Below are positions 35,153 through 43,113 of a stretch of 64,000 bases of DNA, one piece after another. The translations under genes were made by a program, and so were the position numbers. The DNA is from Chryseobacterium indologenes (lineage in GTDB: Bacteria > Bacteroidota > Bacteroidia > Flavobacteriales > Weeksellaceae), in contig DJTE01000020.1 in NCBI GenBank assembly GCA_002439165.1, positions 38,963 to 102,962 of the forward strand, given 5' to 3'. The notes beneath the pieces are model-generated. The model saw nothing but the letters and a program-made list of their open reading frames with translations, was not told the DNA's origin and did no database searches. Position 1 is the stretch's first letter; every line of letters begins with the position of its first letter.

Positions 35153-35596
35153 ATGAAAAAAATAATGTTAACATTGGGAATTATGCTCCTGGGATTCTCG
35201 GCATTTGCACAGAATACAGATAAACTTTTAACCAACTATCTCGATGTAAAAAATGCACTGGTGAACAGTGACAGTAAAGCAGCTTCTGCAGCCGCAACCG
35301 TATTATACCAGTCCATTAAAAACGAAAGCGACTTCAGCCAGAAAACAAGCTTGCTGCAGGCTGCTGAAAAACTGAATAAAGCGGGCAATTTAGAAAAGCA
35401 AAGAGCCGCACTGGACCAGGTATCCGTCAGTCTCTGGAAATTGGTGGAGAGTGATAAAAAACCGGACCAGACCGTTTACTACCAGTATTGTCCGATGAAA
35501 AAAGCTTACTGGCTCAGCAGGGAAAAAGAAATTAAAAACCCTTATTACGGAGCTTCTATGCTTACGTGTGGAAAAGTAACCGCAACTAAACAATAG
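35153..35596 (+). CDS. Periplasmic DUF3347 protein
   Basis: This encodes 147 residues with a signal peptide ending near SAFAQ. A helical region (NYLDVKNALVNSDSKAASA) leads to a C-terminal motif YYQYCPMKKAYWLS, then EIKNPYYG and MLTCG. The gene at 36036 has the same C-terminal motif. CPM, Met and TCG probably make a Cu-binding site, as DUF3347 proteins accompany CusB and CusA-type systems. It is the first gene of a five-gene operon ending in the multicopper oxidase and is preceded by a candidate operator. Confidence 0.85.
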   Translation: MKKIMLTLGIMLLGFSAFAQNTDKLLTNYLDVKNALVNSDSKAASAAATVLYQSIKNESDFSQKTSLLQAAEKLNKAGNLEKQRAALDQVSVSLWKLVESDKKPDQTVYYQYCPMKKAYWLSREKEIKNPYYGASMLTCGKVTATKQ

Positions 35597-35604
35597 CTGG
35601 GATT

Positions 35605-36024
35605 ATGAAAAATTTTCGGATTGTAATTATTCTTTTCCTGGCCGTTTTTGCTGCTGCCTGTACACAACATAAAACACAGCAAAGTACCGGTAATTCAGGA
35701 AGTATGGACCATAGCGCCGGGAAAACAGCCGGAGCAGATTATCAAAAAGGAGATGTAGTGCCACACGATGAAGTATGTATGGTCAACGATGCCTTTATGG
35801 GGAAAAAGCAAATTGAAGTAGTTCATAACGGCAGGAAATATTACGGCTGTTGTGAAATGTGTGAAAAAAGAATTCCTAAAGAAGAAGCTGTGCGGATGGC
35901 GGTTGATCCTGTCTCCAAAAATCAGGTTGACAAGTCCCGGGCGGTAATTGCCATTACAGGCGATAATGGCGAGGTATCCTATTTTGAAAACGATGCCAGC
36001 TATAAAGCTTTCTTTAAACCATAA
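35605..36024 (+). CDS. Lipoprotein with TRASH/YHS-type metal motif
   Basis: This encodes 139 residues. The signal peptide ends at a lipobox (FAAAC). A His-containing linker (MDHSAGKT) precedes a domain with VCMVNDAFMG and YYGCCEMCEKRIPKEEA, matching the TRASH/YHS or MlpB-like metal-binding layout, followed by a family-typical VSYFENDASYKAFF end. It is a likely copper-binding periplasmic lipoprotein. It lies 8 bp after the DUF3347 gene and 11 bp before the next, well inside the operon. Confidence 0.78.
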   Translation: MKNFRIVIILFLAVFAAACTQHKTQQSTGNSGSMDHSAGKTAGADYQKGDVVPHDEVCMVNDAFMGKKQIEVVHNGRKYYGCCEMCEKRIPKEEAVRMAVDPVSKNQVDKSRAVIAITGDNGEVSYFENDASYKAFFKP

Positions 36025-36035
36025 AAATAATAAAG

Positions 36036-36620
36036 ATGAAATACACAAGTTTATCCAGCCTTGCCCTGGCCGCTCTTATCATCTCTTCCTGTAGCCAGAC
36101 TCCTGATAAGAATAGTGATAAGCTGGCAGCGGATAATGCAGCAGTGCAGGAAACCGGTACGTCCGGGAATAGCAATACCGTTCCTGAAAAATTCTCTATT
36201 GATCCTGTTATTAAAGATTATCTCATTTTAAAAAATGCACTCACGGCAGATGATGACAAAGCGGCGGCCGATGCAGGCAAACAGCTCTTTAGCACACTGA
36301 ACGGTGCAGATATAAAAGCAATTCCCGGAGATAAGCTGAAAGACTACACAGAAATTGTGGACAATGCCAAAGAGAATGCAGAACATATAGGTGCTAATGC
36401 AGGTAAGATAGATCACCAAAGAGAACATCTGGCTTCCTTAAGTAAAGATATGGCTGACCTCATTGAATTATTGGGAACTACACAAAAGCTGTACCAGGAC
36501 CATTGCCCGATGTATAACGATGGTAAAGGTGCCGTTTGGATCAGCGAAACAAAAGAAATCAGAAATCCATATTACGGAAATAAAATGATGACCTGCGGAT
36601 CGGTGAAAAAAGAGTATTGA
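36036..36620 (+). CDS. DUF3347 lipoprotein
   Basis: This encodes 194 residues. The signal peptide ends at lipobox IISSC. After a low-complexity linker, the DUF3347 core begins at DYLILKNALTADDDKAAA, and the C-terminus has HCPMYNDGKGAVWIS, EIRNPYYG and MMTCG. It is therefore a paralog of the gene at 35153 anchored in a membrane by a lipid, while the first is soluble. The stop TGA is 2 bp before the next start. Confidence 0.85.
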   Translation: MKYTSLSSLALAALIISSCSQTPDKNSDKLAADNAAVQETGTSGNSNTVPEKFSIDPVIKDYLILKNALTADDDKAAADAGKQLFSTLNGADIKAIPGDKLKDYTEIVDNAKENAEHIGANAGKIDHQREHLASLSKDMADLIELLGTTQKLYQDHCPMYNDGKGAVWISETKEIRNPYYGNKMMTCGSVKKEY

Positions 36621-36622
36621 TC

Positions 36623-37072
36623 ATGAAAAAAGTGAGGAACAGAACTTTACCCGTTATACTGATTGTTTTTTTAGCATTGCAGTTTTTTCAGCCTGCACTT
36701 AATACAGATCATGGAAAAGTTTATCCTGCTGATTTTACCAGGACTTATAAAATACCCGCTGAAGTTGAAACAATACTGAAGACCTCCTGTTACGACTGCC
36801 ACAGCAACAATACCAACTATCTGTGGTACGATTATGTGCAACCCGCCAGATGGCTGGTAAACAAGCATATCAGGGAAGCTAAAAAGGAATTGAATTTTAA
36901 TGAATGGGGAAGTTATTCAAACCGGAAACAGGAACGCCTGCTACGTTCAGCAGCAGAACAGGTTGAAACCGGACAAATGCCGCTCCGCTCTTATACTTTA
37001 GTGCACAAAAATGCAGTACTCACTAAAGAGCAAAGTCAAGTTTTAATAAAGTGGCTGAAAGAGCAACCTTAG
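36623..37072 (+). CDS. Haem-binding domain protein (c-type CxxCH)
   Basis: This encodes 149 residues from ATG 36623 (an in-frame TTG two codons earlier overlaps the upstream stop). An N-terminal membrane anchor or signal (LPVILIVFLALQFFQ) leads to TSCYDCHSNNTNYLWY, a haem c attachment motif CxxCH, then the family end GQMPLRSYTLVHKNAVLTKE. This matches the Haem_bd family found in Bacteroidota. It may pass electrons in the periplasm near the multicopper oxidase that follows at 25 bp. Confidence 0.85.
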   Translation: MKKVRNRTLPVILIVFLALQFFQPALNTDHGKVYPADFTRTYKIPAEVETILKTSCYDCHSNNTNYLWYDYVQPARWLVNKHIREAKKELNFNEWGSYSNRKQERLLRSAAEQVETGQMPLRSYTLVHKNAVLTKEQSQVLIKWLKEQP

Positions 37073-37096
37073 ATTCCAACAGAAAAAAAACTGAAA

Positions 37097-39445
37097 ATGA
37101 ACAGATCCATCCATATACTTAAAAGCTTATTACCGGCAGTTTTGATGCTGCTTTTCACACAGACCCTTTTCGCACAAAAGGTAGTGCGTTACGATCTTGT
37201 ACTCAAAGATACCATTGTGAATTTTGCAGGCAAAGAAAAAAGAGCCATCGCAGCAAACGGGCAGATTCCAATGCCTACCCTTGAATTTACAGAAGGGGAT
37301 ACTGCCGAAATTGTAGTACATAATCAGTTGAAAGAAGGTACTGCGATCCACTGGCACGGCTTATTCCTGCCCAATAAGGAAGACGGTATTCCTTATTTAA
37401 CCCAGAAACCTATCAAGCCCGGGACAACATTCACCTATCGCTTCCCCATCATCCAGAACGGGACACACTGGTATCATTCACATGAAGGTCTTCAGGAGCA
37501 GATAGGGATGTATGGTAACTTCATTATGCATAAAAGAGCGGATGACAAAACATTCCGTAAAGGGATAGACGATCTGCCTTCCGTACCCATTGTGCTCAGT
37601 GAATGGACCAACCTCAACCCTGACAATGTTCACCGTATGCTGCACTCAGCCACCGACTGGTTTGCCATAAGGAAAGGGGCGACTCAAAGCTATGCAGAAG
37701 CTATCCGTGGCGGATACTTTAAAACAAAGATCAAAAACGAATGGAAACGTATGCTGGCAATGGACGTGAGTGATGTGTATTATGAGAAAGTACTGATGAA
37801 CGGTAAAAATATAACAGAACTTAAAAATATTGACGGTAAATCACTCAAAGCAGGCGATAAGGTACGTTTACGTATTGCTAACGGTGGCGCATCTTCCTAC
37901 TTCTGGCTGCGCTATGCAGGGGGTAAAATGAGTGTAGTAGCCAGTGATGGTAATGATGTAACCCCTGTTGAGGTAGACAGGCTCATCATCGCTGTCTCCG
38001 AAACTTATGACGTAGTGGTTACCATTCCTGAAGACGGGAAAGCCTTTGAATTTATAGCCACCACCGAGGACCGTACCCAGTCTTCCAGCTATTTTATAGG
38101 AAACGGAGTAAAGCAGTATGCAGGTGCATTGCCCCGGTTGAAATATTTCGAGGGAATGAAGATGATGAACGATATGATGAAGATGAACGGAGACCTGGAT
38201 GATATGGGCATGAATATGTCTTTACAGCAGATGGATATGAATGTGGTTATGTACCCCGAAATTACCGGTGAAGAAAAGAAAAAAGACAAATCTGCAAAAA
38301 ACAAAATGCCGGAAATGGACCATAGCCAGCACCAGATGACGGACCATGAAAATAAGCAGGCTGATGCCGGCAAAGGCCACAAAATGAATATGGATGAAGA
38401 TCCGAACCGTTACAATTCAAACGCGATGAGCAATATCGTAACACTGAATTACAGTATGCTCGAATCTCCCCACAATACAGAACTTCCGAAAAATGCTCCG
38501 GTTAAAGAACTGAAGTTTACCCTTACCGGAAATATGAACCGCTACGTATGGAGTATGGATAACCGTATACTGGCCGAAACAGATAAGATTCTCGTCAAAA
38601 AAGGCGAAATATTACGGATTACACTTTACAACAATTCGATGATGCGGCATCCGATGCACCTGCACGGTTTCGATTTCAGGATCATTAATGGCAAAGGGGA
38701 AAAAGCTCCTTTGAAAAATGTACTGGACATTATGCCGATGGAAAGCGATACCATAGAATTTTTGGCTAATGAGGAAGGAGACTGGTTTTTTCATTGTCAC
38801 ATCCTTTATCACATGATGTCCGGGATGAACAGGGTGTTTGCCGTAGATGATTATCAAAACCCTTATCTGCCCGATAAAGCAAAAGCTTACCGAAAGTTAC
38901 AGCGGGACCATAATATGCCGCACCTGATGGCCGAAAATGATTTTGCCACCAATGGTAACGACGGATCAGCAATGTTGCAGAACGCAAGATGGAGTCTGGG
39001 ATCAGAATGGCGTTTGGGCTACAATGATATGCACGGATATGAAGTGGAAACCCATTTGGGAAGATACATCGGTAAGATGCAGTGGCTGATGCCGTTTATA
39101 GGTTTCGACTGGCGGTACCGTAAAATGGGGATTGATGAGCACGAGAAAAATATATTCGGGCAGACCAACAAGAAAGATAACAGAGCCGCTGTAAGTTTAG
39201 GGGTGATGTACACCCTGCCTATGCTGGTCAACTTTCAGGCTGAAGTCTATCATGATGGAGTCGTACGTTTGCAGCTGATGCGTGAAGATATTCCTCTTGC
39301 GAAAAGATTAAGAGGGGGCTTTATGGTAAACTCGGATTTGGAATATATGGTAGATCTGCGCTATATCCTTACCAGAAACCTCGGAATCCGTACCCACTAC
39401 GACAGTGATATGGGCTTTGGTGTAGGATTATCATTGAACTATTAA
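37097..39445 (+). CDS. Multicopper oxidase fused to CopB-like outer-membrane barrel
   Basis: This encodes 782 residues with a signal peptide ending near LFAQ. Three cupredoxin domains carry the copper ligands HWHGLF, HWYHSHEG, HPMHLHG (about 517-523) and HCHILYHMMSGM (His566 on). A Met/His-rich insert (about residues 350-440, e.g. MNDMMKMNGDLDDMGMNM and MDHSQHQMTDHE) is typical of CopA/PcoA Cu(I) oxidases. From about residue 613 the chain becomes a different domain (SLGSEWRLGYNDMHGYEVET, FIGFDWRYRKMGIDEHEKN, ending GFGVGLSLNY) that matches the CopB/PcoB barrel. So one chain combines two proteins usually encoded separately. It is the last gene of the DUF3347 operon. Confidence 0.88.
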   Translation: MNRSIHILKSLLPAVLMLLFTQTLFAQKVVRYDLVLKDTIVNFAGKEKRAIAANGQIPMPTLEFTEGDTAEIVVHNQLKEGTAIHWHGLFLPNKEDGIPYLTQKPIKPGTTFTYRFPIIQNGTHWYHSHEGLQEQIGMYGNFIMHKRADDKTFRKGIDDLPSVPIVLSEWTNLNPDNVHRMLHSATDWFAIRKGATQSYAEAIRGGYFKTKIKNEWKRMLAMDVSDVYYEKVLMNGKNITELKNIDGKSLKAGDKVRLRIANGGASSYFWLRYAGGKMSVVASDGNDVTPVEVDRLIIAVSETYDVVVTIPEDGKAFEFIATTEDRTQSSSYFIGNGVKQYAGALPRLKYFEGMKMMNDMMKMNGDLDDMGMNMSLQQMDMNVVMYPEITGEEKKKDKSAKNKMPEMDHSQHQMTDHENKQADAGKGHKMNMDEDPNRYNSNAMSNIVTLNYSMLESPHNTELPKNAPVKELKFTLTGNMNRYVWSMDNRILAETDKILVKKGEILRITLYNNSMMRHPMHLHGFDFRIINGKGEKAPLKNVLDIMPMESDTIEFLANEEGDWFFHCHILYHMMSGMNRVFAVDDYQNPYLPDKAKAYRKLQRDHNMPHLMAENDFATNGNDGSAMLQNARWSLGSEWRLGYNDMHGYEVETHLGRYIGKMQWLMPFIGFDWRYRKMGIDEHEKNIFGQTNKKDNRAAVSLGVMYTLPMLVNFQAEVYHDGVVRLQLMREDIPLAKRLRGGFMVNSDLEYMVDLRYILTRNLGIRTHYDSDMGFGVGLSLNY

Positions 39446-39470
39446 AAAGAACTTAAACCAATCAAAATAC

Positions 39471-39499
39471 AAAAAAACCTCTGACTAATCAGAGGTTTT
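39471..39499 (-). terminator. Terminator after tRNA-Phe
   Basis: Stem AAAACCTCTGA / TCAGAGGTTTT (11 bp) with a 4-nt loop. Read on the minus strand it ends in a T-run, just past the tRNA 3' end. It may also slow transcription from the multicopper oxidase side. Confidence 0.7.
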
Positions 39500-39503
39500 C
39501 AAG

Positions 39504-39576
39504 TGGTTTCTCCAGGAATCGAACCAGGGACACATGGATTTTCAATCCATTGCTCTACCAACTGAGCTAAGAAACC
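39504..39576 (-). tRNA. tRNA-Phe (GAA)
   Basis: Seventy-three nucleotides with a full cloverleaf. Acceptor GGTTTCT/AGAAACC, D-stem GCTC/GAGC, anticodon stem ATGGA/TCCAT with loop TTGAAAA (anticodon GAA), T-loop TTCGATT. The T-stem CCTGG/CCTGG has a central U-U mismatch. Discriminator A is encoded; CCA is not. It sits at the right edge of the metal cluster with its 3' end facing it. Confidence 0.93.
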
Positions 39577-39618
39577 ATTATATTGTTGTTTGACTTACTT
39601 CGTTGTTTTAAAGTGATG

Positions 39619-39645
39619 CAAAAGTAGGAAGTTTTATCATACAAA
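39619..39645 (-). promoter_or_regulatory. Promoter of tRNA-Phe
   Basis: On the minus strand TACTTTTG (39619-39626), a perfect TAnnTTTG, with TTTG (39642-39645) upstream at 15-bp spacing. It lies 43 bp from the tRNA 5' end. Confidence 0.5.
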
Positions 39646-39685
39646 GCAAGTATTGATCGTAGTTTTTTTGAATAAAACCAAAAAC

Positions 39686-41527
39686 CTACTGATTCTCAGA
39701 AGGATTATTTTCCTGTTCCTTCCTGATCTGGTCGCTCATCTCTTCCAGTACCGGTTTGATGGTACTTTCCGGAAGATCACTGATCCTGATATACATCAGT
39801 CCGTCAATGGCATCGTTGAAGTTCGGATCCACATTGAATGCGATTACTTTCGCATTCTGTTTAATATATTTTTTGATCAGAACAGGAAGCCGGAGTTCCG
39901 GTTCCAGGTCATCAATGATTTTATCCAGTTTATTAAGATCAGACTCCATTTCCTCAAAGAAGAGATTCTTATCCCTGTCACGAAGCTTTACTTTATATTC
40001 ATTTCTCGGAGTGATATACTGGGCTACTGCGGAATCAAAATAATTGGAACGCATAAACTCAATCATCAGAGATTTGGAAAATTCCGAGAATTTATTGGAG
40101 ATACTTACCCCTCCCATCAGGAACTTATGATCAGAGTTTCTTAAACATACGTGAACAATTCCTCTCCATAAAAGAAAGAGTGGAAGAGGCTTCTGCTGAT
40201 ATTCCTGGCAGATGTAGGCACGGCCCATTTCGATCACCTTTTTAAAGAAAGGATGAATGTCCTGCTCAAACTCAAACAGCGAGCTGGTATAGAAACCTTT
40301 GATCCCGAATTTCTTCATCACCTCCCGTCCCAAAGCCATTCTGTAAGCCCCGGCCAGCTTTTCCTCACCGCTGTCCCATAGGAAAAGATGATGATAATGC
40401 TTGTCATATTCATCAAGGTCAAACGGCAGATTACTGCCTTCACCCACTGCACGGAAAGTAAGCTCTCTCTGACGGCCTATTTCCCTCATTACTGAAGGAA
40501 TTTCTTCATAAGTCGTAAAGTAGATCTCGTAATTTCCGTTGCTGAAAAGCATTTTGTCTGTACCCTTCAGTTTACTGATGTCTTTAAGAATATCCTCTTT
40601 CGGAGTTTCGTCTATAATATTCTGAACAATATTTTCTTCCTTCAGCAAAGGAAATTTTACCGATAAATTCTGAAGATTGATGCTTTGGGCTAATGATTTT
40701 CTCTTTTCATAATAAGATTTCATCATATATACCTTACGCTTCAGGAATTCTCCCAGTTCCTCAATCGTTTCCATCTCATCCATGGCCTTTACCGTTATAG
40801 GACGTCCTATTCTGATCCTGATCGGTTTCTCCCTGTCATTCATCATTTCAGCGGGAAGCATCAGGGTTTGTAGGTTAGGGTGGAGTTTGGCCACCTGATA
40901 AAACAGGCGGCTGTTTTTGGCATGAAAATACATGGGAACTACCGGAACTTTGGCCATCCGGATCAGCTTAAGTGCTGTTTTTTCCCAGTCTTTATCCAGA
41001 ATTTCCCCGTAAGGATTATTTTTATTGGAAACTTCTCCGGCAGGAAAAATACCTACACAGCCTCCGTTCTGAAGATGTTTCAGGGTTTCGCGCATTCCGG
41101 AAGAGCTGCTGTATGCTTCTTTTCTGTTTTCAAAAGGATTTACAGCAATTACATACGGTTCCATTGGTCTGATCTTTTCCAGAAGGAAATTTCCCATCAC
41201 CTTAAAATCCGGACGTACCTCCGAAAGGATCTTACACATCAGAATTCCGTCAATAGCACCCAGTGGATGATTCGAGACCAGAATAAACGGTCCCGTCTTC
41301 GGAATTTTTGCCAGGTCTTCCTCAAAAGCCACATAGCTTAAATTCCGCTCTCTCACAAATGAGTCGAAAAAATCTTTGCCTTCCTTGTCTTTTAGTTTAT
41401 CGTATAATTTGTTTACTGCATTTATTTTAGCAACGCTCATCACAGCGGATGCTACCGGATTCTTCAGGAACCCGATTTTACTTAAGCCGGAAGCTTTGAT
41501 AAGATCATCTTTCGAAATTAGACTCAT
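39686..41527 (-). CDS. Fused lysophospholipid-type O-acyltransferase and GNAT-like N-acyltransferase (OlsF-type)
   Basis: This encodes 613 residues. The N-terminal half is a PlsC-like acyltransferase with HPLGAIDG (H(x4)D-type motif, about residue 86) and FPAGEVSN. The C-terminal half is an OlsB-like N-acyltransferase (YEEIPSVMREIGRQRELTFR, FLWDSGEEKLAGAYRMALG, MGRAYICQEYQQKPLPLFLL). This two-part order fits OlsF-type enzymes, which make amino-acid-containing lipids (ornithine or glycine lipids) by N- then O-acylation. It ends near the tRNA-Phe promoter and starts 22 bp past lysC's stop, both on the minus strand. Head-group amino acid not readable. Confidence 0.82.
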   Translation of the reverse strand: MSLISKDDLIKASGLSKIGFLKNPVASAVMSVAKINAVNKLYDKLKDKEGKDFFDSFVRERNLSYVAFEEDLAKIPKTGPFILVSNHPLGAIDGILMCKILSEVRPDFKVMGNFLLEKIRPMEPYVIAVNPFENRKEAYSSSSGMRETLKHLQNGGCVGIFPAGEVSNKNNPYGEILDKDWEKTALKLIRMAKVPVVPMYFHAKNSRLFYQVAKLHPNLQTLMLPAEMMNDREKPIRIRIGRPITVKAMDEMETIEELGEFLKRKVYMMKSYYEKRKSLAQSINLQNLSVKFPLLKEENIVQNIIDETPKEDILKDISKLKGTDKMLFSNGNYEIYFTTYEEIPSVMREIGRQRELTFRAVGEGSNLPFDLDEYDKHYHHLFLWDSGEEKLAGAYRMALGREVMKKFGIKGFYTSSLFEFEQDIHPFFKKVIEMGRAYICQEYQQKPLPLFLLWRGIVHVCLRNSDHKFLMGGVSISNKFSEFSKSLMIEFMRSNYFDSAVAQYITPRNEYKVKLRDRDKNLFFEEMESDLNKLDKIIDDLEPELRLPVLIKKYIKQNAKVIAFNVDPNFNDAIDGLMYIRISDLPESTIKPVLEEMSDQIRKEQENNPSENQ

Positions 41528-41549
41528 ATGTGTTTAGTCGCAATTAAAA

Positions 41550-42788
41550 TTATTGTGTTACCATTTGAAGTGTATTTTTAGAGATCTGCTCCAATAATAC
41601 GGTTTTTTCATGGTAAAATTTATCAATGTGATCCTTCTTCGCATTTCTTACAGTAAATAAAGATACATTTTTAACTGTTTCGGTTTTAAATATTTTTTGA
41701 AGTTCTTCGTTTAAATCATCAATTTGTCCGAATTTATCCTCCAGACACAGAGCAAGAGAAATAGCAGAGTTCTGCATCAGGGATACTTTGATCTTGTATT
41801 TGGAAAGATGGCTGAAAATAAGGCTCATATGATCTTCCGCAATAAAGGAAAAGTCCCTGGTAGAGATTTTTAAAAGAACCTGATTTTCTTTCAGAATATA
41901 AGATTCCTCCTGCTGGTTCTGATCAGATGCACCCACCTTTGTACCTTCTTTGGTAGGATCTACGAAAGATTTTACATAAAAAGGAATATTTTTCTGCTGT
42001 AAAGGCTGAAGGGTTTTCGGGTGAATGACGCTTGCTCCGTAATAAGCCATCTCAATAGCCTCTTCGTACGATATATGGGAAAGCAGAGATACATCACTGA
42101 ATTTCCTAGGATCTCCGGTCATCACACCCGGAACATCTTTCCAGATCGTCATTGCTTCAGCATTCAGGCAGTAAGCAAAAATGGCGGCGGAATAGTCAGA
42201 GCCTTCACGTCCTAAGGTTACCGTGAAATTATTTTCATCAGAACCAATAAATCCCTGTGTTACATAGCAGATCTCAGGATTTAATGTTGAAATAAATTCC
42301 TCTGTTCTGGCCCAGTCCACAGTTCCTTCCCTGTATGAATTATCAGTTTTGATATAATCTCTCGCATCCAGCCACTGATTGGTAAACTGAATTTCGTTCA
42401 GGTATTCACTCACGATCTTGGTAGAAATCATTTCTCCGCAGCTCACCACCTGGTCGTAGACGAAATTGTAGTTGGGAGATTTATTTCTTCTTAAAAAAGA
42501 ATCGATATCATCAAAAAACAGATTTATCTCTGCAAAAACAGCGTGATTCTGAGGAAACAGACCTTCCGCAATCCCGATGTGTTTTCGTTTTATCTTTTCA
42601 ATTTCAGTTTGATAGTCATCTTTCTTGAAATAAAGTTCTACAACCTTTTCCAGTTCATTAGTCGTTTTGCCCATAGCTGAAATCACCAGCAGACATTTGG
42701 AAAAGCCCTGGCTTTCTAAAACCCTGGACACATTTTTCACACTCTCAGCGTCTTTTACAGACGCGCCACCAAACTTGAAAATTTTCAT
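41550..42788 (-). CDS. lysC: Aspartate kinase
   Basis: This encodes 412 residues. It starts MKIFKFGGASVKDAES, the KFGG nucleotide-binding signature, and has FTVTLGREGSDYSAAIFA with the catalytic Asp region and WKDVPGVMTGDPR. A C-terminal ACT-type regulatory part follows (LLKISTRDFSFIAEDH onward). It makes aspartyl phosphate, the first step to lysine, threonine, methionine and diaminopimelate. A single-function enzyme, not fused to homoserine dehydrogenase. Divergent from fbp. Confidence 0.95.
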   Translation of the reverse strand: MKIFKFGGASVKDAESVKNVSRVLESQGFSKCLLVISAMGKTTNELEKVVELYFKKDDYQTEIEKIKRKHIGIAEGLFPQNHAVFAEINLFFDDIDSFLRRNKSPNYNFVYDQVVSCGEMISTKIVSEYLNEIQFTNQWLDARDYIKTDNSYREGTVDWARTEEFISTLNPEICYVTQGFIGSDENNFTVTLGREGSDYSAAIFAYCLNAEAMTIWKDVPGVMTGDPRKFSDVSLLSHISYEEAIEMAYYGASVIHPKTLQPLQQKNIPFYVKSFVDPTKEGTKVGASDQNQQEESYILKENQVLLKISTRDFSFIAEDHMSLIFSHLSKYKIKVSLMQNSAISLALCLEDKFGQIDDLNEELQKIFKTETVKNVSLFTVRNAKKDHIDKFYHEKTVLLEQISKNTLQMVTQ

Positions 42789-43113
42789 TAATTTGTTAAA
42801 AATAAAATTGTTAGATTAAAAATTACATGAGTTTTTTACGGAGGTCAAAAATATAAATTTACAACGAGATATGAAATAGGCGGCCAGGCTTAGGGAATTA
42901 AGATTTTATTAAAATTGAGACCTGGAGAACATTATGAGAATTTTATTGAAATATTATCATTAATCGGGGAGTAATAACCAGTCCGGATTTTTAACCGTAT
43001 CGTCTTTTGGATTGTGTATCTGGTTTAAAATCAGCTGTTAAGGTCTTTTATCGGAAAAGCTTTTCTACTATGATAAATTTTACGAAATTTGGAGAAAACA
43101 TAAAAAGTAAAAT
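42789..43113. other. 325-bp divergent intergenic region lysC/fbp
   Basis: For lysC, TATTTTTG on the minus strand (42846-42853) fits TAnnTTTG; for fbp, GAAATTTG near 43084-43091. I see no leader peptide, riboswitch or repeat. Confidence 0.5.

Noticed and set aside
39504..39576. Attachment-site duplication of the tRNA-Phe 3' end at the left side of the metal region
   Set aside because: I looked for the tRNA 3' sequence near 10 kb and in the gaps to 22 kb and saw no second copy; no integrase gene is present.
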